Assembly (NCBI GenBank): GCA_019454045.1
Contig: SKCR01038152.1
Span: forward strand, 186,001 to 250,000
Source: Zanthoxylum bungeanum
Lineage: Eukaryota; Streptophyta; Magnoliopsida; Sapindales; Rutaceae
Direction of reading: 5' to 3'
Length of the DNA: 64,000 nt
Shown here: positions 55,646 through 64,000 of the stretch, piece after piece
Position numbering within the stretch: the first letter of the stretch is position 1
Layout: every line of letters starts with the position of its first letter
Position numbers and translations under genes: made by a program
The notes under the pieces: model-generated
Seen by the model: only the letters and a program-made list of their open reading frames with translations
The model's database searches: none
What the model was told of the DNA's origin: nothing

Positions 55646-57757
55646 TGTTGAGTTTCAATCAAGTCCCAAGATCATAAATCATGCATAAAAACGAGTGAAT
55701 ACATGTCAAAGGAGGTGCGGAATAAACTCACATTGATCGGTTGGATGCAACGAAGATGGACCAAATTCGCATTCATGTTTCTGCCTCCATCGCTCGGTTT
55801 TGGCCTTCTTGACTGCTGGACTGCCGGTGGGGGCTGTTTTGATGCTTCCAAAATCGGCCATGCAGACTCCATTGAAGCTCCAAGCTTCAAGCTTTCCAAG
55901 CTCACAAATTCGTTTCCCTATCACCATAATATAACCCAAGGTGTGCTAGCACTTCTTCATATTCCTTGCTTCTCCATTTGCTCGGTCAAACCAGAGGAAA
56001 TGATGAGAAATCGGTCTTAGAGAGACCGTGGAGAGAGAGATGTTTTGGCTCCAAAAGCCTAAAACCGTATATGTTCCAAGAGAGAGAGAAAAGCTTTTCA
56101 TTTTTGTTTTATATATTTACCAAGTAAATAATAAATAAAACATATATTACTTTTAATACAAAAGTCAAAAAGTAAGAAAAAAATAATGTTATATTTCATT
56201 TCAAGTTTAAAAGCTTTTCACCAACTCAAATCAACTATTCACATCAAATCCATCTACTTTAATAAAGTGACAACATGTCATGTCATATCACTCAAAGTGA
56301 CAAGTGACTTGACGATTGATGCGACTAGCGATTTGACGCTTGATGTGACTTGCGTACCGCACTCGAATTCGAAATGCGAATGCGCTCGCAATCACTTCGG
56401 GCTCGGGTTCGTTAATTCCAAATTAACGAATTTTCCGTTGCGTCGTAATTAAATGATTACGCCTAGCGAAATCACTATTCACGTCGATAACGAATTATTC
56501 TAAATTAATTCGTTCGCCCGAATTAAAATCTAATTTTAATTCCGCGTCGAAATCCAATTTCTAATAATATATCAAATATATTATTTTATCGATTAATTCC
56601 AAATTATCGTCTCTCTCTTTAATTAATATTTTATCCCAGATAAAATATCTCCGCAATTAATCTCAGATTAATTTTCTCTCTCTTCTAATTAATCCCAGAT
56701 TAATTAAAGTGCGAGTCATACATCATCGGTGAATCTTCAGGAAGCGACCCATGAGATCTCCGGATATGTTGGCAGTAAATACGGTCGTCGGACTATCCGA
56801 ACACGTAAGTATCTCGTACTACGTTTATACCGATTTACAAGACAAGGCTGGCTTCTAGCAAAACGCCATGCCTACCCAATTCTCCAGAAATATTCTTACA
56901 GGAATATATAGATCTGTATCAAGCGTAGTATACCGTAGTATTGAGTATATCGACCCAGTATCGGATAGTCACGTGCTAGGCCTGGGGCTGGATTTGTGTC
57001 TACCCCGTACGAAGCACATGTCGGATGTCTGGTAACTAGTCTCTATAATCGGATATACACGACCTTGTCATAATATCCGATGGCCGCGCAGCACTTATAG
57101 CACTAATACCGTATCCTGCGTGACATCATCTCCAATATAACTGAAGTGATACTTCCGTTTTGACATCACACCCAATACACTACGACTCTTTGATAACCCC
57201 AGAAGTGGTGTACGCAGAACCGGTTAAAGCCATGTACGACCAAGACCAAAGTCTATCGATTATCGTAAGTATTAGCGATGTAAGTCTCAGGTTAAGACCA
57301 TACACACCTACCCTGATTTCGGCCTCCCATAGACACATAGTCATAATACCAATGGGATTCCGAGGGGTCTATCCAGAGCGAAGCTGTTTCCCGTACCATC
57401 GGTGAAACACGACCTCCTATCGCACTTGCATAAGTATCCGATACTTAAATATATGAGAACTATGCCGTTGTGCCCTCACAACGCGCACAAGTGCAATACT
57501 AGCCTATTCCGCATTATCGATGTCCAGTCTCGATAATACTCCGGCTAGGGATATTTAATGATTAATCCTTCGTGGACTGATACTGTCTTATATCATTCTC
57601 AATCCAAGAACTAATCATATGGACCTCTCTTCATTTATATATTTATGGTGATTTAATCACAAATGATGAGAGTGCAATTTCCTTGTCACATAGTTAATTT
57701 GTACAACAACACCGTGATCTGTACAAATAGTGATGCTATGGGTCATATTATCCAACA
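55646..57757 (-). repeat. 5' LTR of C5
   Basis: 2112 bp, same start and end as 47567-49683. Palindrome run at about 56409-56705; TATA at 56107-56115. Confidence 0.92.
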
Positions 57758-57762
57758 AGTAC

Positions 57763-58393
57763 TAGTTCCGTATCCTGCGTGATCATCATCTCTACAATGA
57801 CTGAAGTGATACTTCCATCTTGACATCACACCCAATACACAATGATTCTCAATATACCCAGAAGAGGCATAGACATAACCTGTTAAAGCCCTGGACGACC
57901 AAAAACCAAAGTATATTGATTGTCGCAAGTCTCAGGTTAAGACCAAATAGACCTACCCTGAATCGGACTTCCATAGACACATAGTCATATTACCAATTGA
58001 ATTCCGACGGGTCTATCCAGAGCGAAGCTGTTTCCGTACCTTCGGTAAACACAACCTCTTATCACACTTGCATAAGTATCCAACACTTAAATATATGAGA
58101 ACTATGCCGTTATGCTCCCATAACGCGCACAAGTGTAATACTAGTCTATTCCGCATTATCGATGTCCATCTCGATAATACTACGACTAGGATATTTTAAT
58201 GATTAACCTTAGTGGATTAATATTGTCTCATATCTTATTAATTCAGAACTAATCATATGGACATTTATCATTTATATATCCAGGTATCCAATTACAAATG
58301 ATAAAAGAGCAATTACCTATGTCACATAGTTAATTTGTACAACAACACCATGTTCTGTACAAATAGTGATGCTATGGTGATAATTGTCCAACA
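57763..58393 (-). repeat. 5' LTR of C4, part 2
   Basis: Continues from 47566 after the AGTAC duplication: TAGTTCCGTATCCTGCG to GTCCAACA. More diverged from C1 than the C5 LTR is, in keeping with greater age. Confidence 0.85.
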
Positions 58394-59819
58394 GCTACCC
58401 CTGCCGGACAGGTATATTCCTATATTGTATGGAAATTTATTAAAGGGTTATCTATCCTCAAGGAAGATAGTGGGCTATTGAATCTAAGGCTGAAACCTAA
58501 AATCCATTTTCCAAGTTCATTTTAAGTTTACTACATCAATATGATTGGTGATCAGTCAATAAGAAGCATTAAACTTAAGATTCAATAAACAAACTAAAGA
58601 ATTACCCACAATATAATTGAATCAATTATTAAACATGTTAATATTGTGTTTCATCACTTCCCTAGATTAAAAATAAAATGTTGAGGTTATGGGATCCACC
58701 TTTACTAATTATAATTTAGAAATCTCCCTTATTATAATATAAAAATTATGAGTGATATTACCAACCGACCATATAGGCGGTATCTTGATTAAGTTAGATT
58801 TTCAATTAAGTCAAACCGACCATAAAGGCGGTGTTATCATTTGTCCATAACCAGCCATATAGGTTGTAATTATCTGTCACCTAAAGACCGACCATATAGA
58901 CGGTGTCACATTATGTCAAATAAATAAAACCAGCCATTAAGGCGATAATCCTATAATTTAAATTATATTTCCATATTATAATTAAGAGAGATTGATCTAA
59001 ACTAAAATAATAAAAGTTTCACATTCACCCTTTCCCCAGCAGAAATCTAACTACAAAACATAAAAGAAAAGAGAAGAAAAGACACTACTACTATTACTGA
59101 AAATAAAAATACATAATTTAAATTAAAAAAAAATAAACAACAAGATGCACTCTTAAATTCCTTACAAAAACCTAAAGAAAGCATGAGAATTACAAATGAA
59201 ATGGCTTGGTATTTATAGGCAAATCTAAAGGTTTCCACCAATTGCTCCACCAATTGCTCCACCAAACACTCCATCAAACACTCCACTAAACACGACACCA
59301 AACATGGCACCAAACATGGAACCAAATCCTCATGTTTGGTGGTTTGGTGGAAGTTTGACAATTTTTATTTTTTTATTTTGAAAATGATTTTAATAATTAC
59401 ACATAACACACTTCCGGATATTTCATCAATTTCGGTCATGAAATCTTCAGAATTGAAATTATTTCGTTATTAAAAGTTGTAGATCTTTAAATCTTTTTTA
59501 ATCTCGAACTTGAATCACACAATCCGATATTGGAGTAAAAAGTTATGGACAAAATAGAACAATTGCGTAAAACTAGAATTTTCGAAACTGTACTTCGTTA
59601 GGACACCATTTCAAGTTTCCAATCTCCAAAATCAAAATGTCAAGTCCAGTTTTTGCCCTTATTTGACCCATATTTCATCCTAAATGATTCCATTAAGTCC
59701 CAATTTTATTTTATCTGTAAAATAAACTAAAACACATCAAAATGTTCACAAAATCCGAGAAACTTAACAAGATATTAGGTTAAATGAGTGGGAAATAGTG
59801 ATATAATTACCACTGATCA
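58394..59819 (-). repeat. Truncated gypsy-type LTR, third copy
   Basis: Matches the larger right portion of 34894-36693, starting at GCTACCC and ending CACTGATCA. Includes the GGCGGT repeats (about 58765-58950), CCACCAATTGCT-type repeats (59230-59345) and TATA context (about 59212). C4's LTR ends exactly where it starts, so C4 probably inserted into it; the other half lies outside the window or is lost. Confidence 0.82.
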
Positions 59820-59981
59820 TCTTTGCATTGGGTCCGACCTAAAGACAGAGTTGTTACAAATTATCGTATACATCTTAATATATTGCTTCTTAAACTACTT
59901 CATTCGGCTGAAGTAATGATTATATATTTTTAGGAACCTAATTTTTGCATTAAGACGAGAAAGTATCACTCTTTCTATAAT
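59820..59981. other. Unassigned sequence
   Basis: No feature recognised between the gypsy-type LTR end and the Myb/SANT-like remnant. Confidence 0.4.
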
Positions 59982-60137
59982 TTACTTGCTAAGTGACGCA
60001 TTAGCTTCACGCAATCCCCTATTGAAAGCATCCACCAATCGGTGCAACAACTTATTCGTATCATCCATAGTCCAAGATTCATAGTTCTATTTCTCTTTAC
60101 CATTTCCTTGGTTATTTTCGTGTTCTGAATCCTCCAT
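59982..60137 (-). pseudogene. Myb/SANT-like domain exon remnant
   Basis: From an ATG at 60137 the minus strand reads MEDSEHENNQGNGKEK, a TAG stop, then NYESWTMDDTNKLLHRLVDA and FNRGLREANASLSK. The second part resembles the start of the plant Myb/SANT-like DNA-binding domain found in many uncharacterised plant proteins, some linked to PIF/Harbinger transposons. The frame ends at CAAGTAAAT, a plausible splice donor, so this may be a first exon. The in-frame stop suggests decay. Assignment is from memory of the family. Confidence 0.4.
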
Positions 60138-60949
60138 TTAAATTACTACTTGTAGACATTACATTTTTACATGATCCCAATGATGAGCCTCATATGGAGG
60201 CACTACTTGAAAATGTACGAAAGTTGTAAAAAAATGAATGCCGGAAGGAAAGAAAACCAACAAAATTAACACCTTATTGGATTCAGACTCATTAGCTAGC
60301 CTCGGATTCGATCAGTCAGTTTTTGCTTCAAACCTTAGCCTCAGACACACCCTCGCACCCTTCAACTTCGGCCCATCCAGATGACCCAAAGCCCATGCAA
60401 CCCACCATGCACACAAGGCTCATGTAATCTATCCCTTGCACGCCCAAATCTTCCCAAATAGATAAAATCCCATGAAATTCACATGTGCAAATTCCATCAT
60501 CAACACTTTCCAATTTAATAAGATTTTGGGATCCCATCTGATTTTTCAAGATTTGGGATATTCTCATCACCAAGTTTAAGAGATTTTATTCCCAAAATAA
60601 TTTAAGAATATATTCCCAAATTAACATGATTTGTTTCTTGTTTAGAGAACCCTCCAAATCATTATAAAAGAGATACCAAATCATCAAAGTGGAGGAGGCT
60701 ACATTTAAGGCATGAACAACAAACAAAAACCTTTGAGGGACTTCTCTCATTCTTCTTCTAAGACTTTGGACGTGAACTCCCTCAAAAACCCTAGAGCCTC
60801 ATTTTCTTCTCCCATCACCAAAACAACAAATAAACCAACACCAAAAAAACAAGCCAACCACAGAAAAACCAACACCAAAAAAATAGCAAGCCGACCACCA
60901 AAAAATAGCACCCAAAATAGCAAGTCGGCCACCAGAAAATAGCACTAAC
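60138..60949. other. Unassigned region with a plus-strand TATA-like site
   Basis: No gene I can support. TATAAAAG at 60663-60670 precedes a Lys/Pro/Ser-rich plus-strand frame (60712-60942, 76 residues) of low complexity. TATA, a short leader and an ACCCTAGAGCC stretch could be the promoter part of another LTR. The minus-strand frame at 60328-60573 matches nothing I know. Confidence 0.3.
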
Positions 60950-61180
60950 AAACTATTATTGTCTCTAATACTTGCCCAAGAATCCTAAACATTGATTCAA
61001 GTGTGAATTTACCAAAGAAAGTTGCGCAATACTTACATTGGTTGGTTGAAGTTCAAAACCTTTTCCATGGATGTAGAAGCTCCAAGCTTGAATTTGTTGT
61101 TTCCAACTCAAGGGTGAGTTTCCCTATCACCTTGATCAACTCCGTTTAGTGCTAGCTAAATTGAAATTTTACAACAAAAC
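60950..61180 (-). repeat. copia LTR R-U5 fragment
   Basis: Resembles the left ends of the copia LTRs (AAAGTTGCGCAATACTTACATTGG, then GAGTTTCCCTATCACCTT and GTGCTAGC). Cut on the right by the C6 insertion at 61181; the left limit is uncertain. Confidence 0.55.
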
Positions 61181-63365
61181 TGTTGGTGTTAAATCAAAGT
61201 CCCAAGGATCACAAAACATGCATAAAAACCGCATATGAACACATCAAAGGAGTAAGGCGGAAACATAACTCACATTGAATGTTTTTGATGAAATGAAGAA
61301 CATGCGTTTTTGGCTTCATCAAGCTCGGTTTTGGGGGCTTCTGGAACTGCAGTGAACGCACAGTGGGGGGGCTGTGAAAATCTCCTCCATTTTCGGCCAT
61401 GCAAGATCCATTGAAGCTCCAAGCTTCAAGCTTCCATGCTCACAAACTCACTTCCCTATCACCTTTGTATCACTCCTAGAGTGTGCTAGCACTAAGTCTT
61501 TTCATTTGCTTCTCAAAAATTTTCGTGAAACCAGAAAAAAAAATGAAGAAGAAAACGGCAAGAACCGTGAATAGAAGAGGTAGAGAAAGATGAAGAGTTT
61601 TGGCTCCATTTTTTGTAAAAAACGTGAATACCCAAAACCAAGAGAGAGGGTCACGGAAATGACCAAAAATTTGACCAAAAACCGTGTACTACTAACATTG
61701 TCCAAGAGAGAGAATGATTTTTATATACATATATCTTTATTCCATTTACCAAGTAAATGAATAAAATATATATACAAAAAGTCCATCAACTTTCAAAACA
61801 ATCACTTTTCTATATCACATCATGTCACTTTAATAAAGTGACAACATGTCATACACATCACTCAAAGTGACAATAGATTTGACGATTGACGCGACTAGTG
61901 ATTTGACGCTTGATGTGACTCGCGTGCCGCGCTCGAATTCGAAATGCGAATGCGCTCGCAATCACTCTCGGGCTCGGGTTCGCTAATTCCAAATTAACGA
62001 ATTTTCCGTCGCGTCGTAATTAAGTGATTACGCCTAGCGAATTCACTATTCACGTCGCTAACGAATTAATTCTAAATTAATTCGTTCGCCCGAATTAAAA
62101 TCTAATTTTAATTCCGCGTCGAAATCCAATTTCGATTAATATATCGAATATATTAATTTATCGATTAATTCCAAATTAATCGTTCTCTCTCTTTAATAAT
62201 ATTTTATCCCAGAAAAATATCTCCGCAATTAATCCCAGATTAATTTTCTCTCTCATCGAATTAATCCCAGATTAATTCTATCTCTCTCTTCTAATTAATC
62301 CCAGATTAATCAAAGTGCGAGTAATACGTCATCGGTGAATCTTCAGGAACCGACCCATGAGATCTCCGGATATGTTGGCAGTAAATACGATCGTCGGACT
62401 GTCCGAACACGTAAGTACCTCGTACTACGTTTATATCGATTTACAAGACAAGGTTGGCTTCTAGCAAAGCGCCATGCCTACCCAATTCTCCAGAAATATT
62501 CTTACAGGAATATATAGATCTGTATCAAGCGTAGTATACCGTAGTATTGTGTATATCGGCCCAGTATCGGATAATCACGTGCTAGGGCTGGGGCTGGATA
62601 AGTGTCTGCCCCGTCCGAAACACATGTCGGATGTCTGGTAACATAGTCTCTATAATCGGATATACATGACCTGGTCACAATATCCCGATTGGTTGCGCAA
62701 CACTCAAGAGCACTAGTACCATATCCTGCGTGACATCACTCCAATATGACTGAAGTGACACTTCCGTCTCGACATCACACCCAATACACTACGACTCTCT
62801 GATAAACCCAGAAGAAGTGTGTACACAGAACCGGTTAAAGCCCTGTACCACCAAGACCAAAGTCTACCGATTATCGCAAGTATTAGCGATGCAAGTCTCA
62901 GGTTAAGACTATACACACCTACCTCGATTTCGGCCTCCCATAGACACATAGTCATAATACCAATGGGATTCCGAGGGGTCTATCCAGAGCGAAGCTGTTT
63001 CCCGTACCATCGGTGAAACACGACCTCCTATCGCACTTGCATAAGTATCCCATACTTATATATATGAGAACTATGCCGTTGTGCCCTCACAACGCGCACA
63101 AGTGCAATACTAGCCTATTCCGCATTATCGATGTCCAGTCTCGATAATACATCGGCTAGGGATTTAATGATTAATCCTTCGGGGATTGATACTGTCTCAT
63201 ATCATCTCAATCCAGGAACTAATCATATGGACCTCTCTTCATTTATACATCTATGGTGATCTAATCACAAATGATGAGAGTGCAATTTCCTTGTCACATA
63301 GTTAATTTGTACAGCAACACCGTGATCTGTACAAATAGTGACGCTATGGGTCATATTATCCAACA
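61181..63365 (-). repeat. LTR of C6
   Basis: TGTTGGTGTTAAATC...ATCCAACA, 2185 bp. TATATAAAAA on the minus strand at about 61717-61726. Palindrome run at about 61980-62312, with an extra TTAATCCCAGATTAA unit compared with C5. Confidence 0.9.
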
Positions 63366-64000
63366 ATCTCCCACTTGGCACATAGCCAGTCACTCGAGTG
63401 TCTAACACCCGAACTATGTACAATTCGCTCAAATTGCTGAGGAAAGGTTTTCGTCAGCGGATTTGCTTAATTATCGTCTGACGCGATTTACACGATCATC
63501 ACATCGCCACGATGTATGATCCGAACGAATCAGATGATATAGAAGTATATATCTGGATCGTCGATGATGAGACCTTTAATTCTTTAGCCTGTGCTGACGC
63601 CTAGCTCAGCTGCTAACAGAACTATATCTAATCTAATTAGATTTATTATCGATCCAAATGGCTTCTATTGCTGCCTCAGCTGCAGCAATAATCCGCAATT
63701 GTTGTTAATTCGGCAACAGTTATCTTGCTCGGAAGATTTCCAGCTCACTGTCCCAGTGTTCAAACTTTATAGTACGCAGTAGTTTACCGATTTGGAAACT
63801 TGCAGCAGTGATCCCAGTCACTTCAAGTTCTCCATCTCCATAGTTTAAGACAACATCTTTAGTTCTCTCAGATACTAACAGATGTTCTTAATCTTCAATC
63901 CAGTGACTATCACTTGGATTGACCGATTGTGACTCCATATGCTCAAAGCGTATGAGACACCAATACAAGTACATTTTAATGTACAATTTCTCAGAGAGTG
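63366..64000 (-). pseudogene. C6 RNase H remnant
   Basis: Polypurine tract at 63366-63380 (GCCAAGTGGGAGAT), then RNase H decayed just as at 49690-50320: the same loss around GCTGACGCCTAGCTCAGC, where C1 has a longer sequence encoding the LYCDNNGAIAQAKE stretch. No usable frame. Confidence 0.82.

Larger units (their letters stand above)
47567..57757 (-). mobile_element. Ty1/copia element C5, coding-dead but structurally complete
   Basis: Two LTRs (2117 and 2112 bp) and a flanking 5-bp duplication AGTAC (47562-47566 and 57758-57762). LTRs are clearly similar but with scattered small indels. The internal region keeps the copia order but has no usable frame, lacks the YVDD motif and has an altered primer site. 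It could only have moved with proteins from another element. Confidence 0.93.
61181..64000 (-). mobile_element. Ty1/copia element C6 (window-truncated)
   Basis: LTR (61181-63365), polypurine tract and the RNase H end of a C5-like element; the rest lies past the window edge. It shares C5's coding lesions, so both come from an already defective parent. Presumed left target bases are AAAAC (61176-61180). Confidence 0.85.

Noticed and set aside
60712..60942. Lys/Ser/Pro-rich 76-residue plus-strand frame after a TATA-like site
   Set aside because: Low-complexity, repeated KKxANxxKTN-type sequence in an A-rich stretch; not enough to call a gene.

Overview
This window is plant nuclear DNA, probably from a eudicot (AT-rich; plant-type Ty1/copia and Ty3/gypsy LTR retrotransposons; a plant LOG-family gene). 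Almost all of it is LTR retrotransposons nested inside one another. The one clearly intact host-type gene is a LOG-family (cytokinin riboside monophosphate phosphoribohydrolase-like) reading frame at 38698-39351. It has no introns and lies inside a non-autonomous gypsy-type element. I saw no tRNA, rRNA or CRISPR feature.

Layout, left to right. (1) 1-8581: copia element C1 on the minus strand, its far LTR cut by the window edge, with a pol region shortened by an internal deletion. (2) 8582-9758: a second RT-RNase H piece joined head-to-head at about 9628 to an inverted RNase H tail, followed by a plus-strand LTR (9759-11670). (3) 11671-22586 plus 32692-32750: a decayed Tat-lineage gypsy element on the minus strand, with tandem repeats downstream of integrase, a tRNA-Arg-type primer-binding site and one LTR. 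(4) 22587-32686: a structurally complete copia element, C3, with GATAA target duplications, inserted in the Tat LTR. (5) 32855-34893, 45175-47566 and 57763-58393: pieces of an older copia element, C4. (6) 34894-45174: a gypsy-type element without pol inserted in the C4 leader. It carries a gag-like pseudogene, the LOG frame, an extra partial LTR and a solo copia LTR (41134-43237, TGGAT duplications). (7) 47567-57757: copia element C5 with AGTAC duplications, inserted in the C4 LTR; its coding region is heavily decayed and lacks the RT YVDD motif. (8) 58394-59819: a truncated third gypsy-type LTR, in which C4 appears to sit. (9) 59820-61180: mostly unassigned sequence with a Myb/SANT-like exon remnant and an LTR fragment. 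(10) 61181-64000: the start of C6, a relative of C5.

The copia copies belong to one family or closely related subfamilies: LTRs of about 1.9-2.2 kb beginning TGTT, an initiator-Met primer-binding site, a shared leader and a BARE/Angela-like gag and protease. Their LTRs share a U3 block holding a run of short AT-rich palindromes, nearly all with exactly three unpaired central bases. The arms differ between subfamilies but stay complementary; this is the clearest unexplained signal in the window. Several elements with dead coding regions have very similar LTRs and intact target duplications, which points to mobilisation by proteins supplied in trans.

Caution: many coding breaks are one-base indels, so some could be assembly errors. 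Large deletions and lesions shared between separate copies are not open to that explanation. LTR similarity was judged by eye; no alignment was run.
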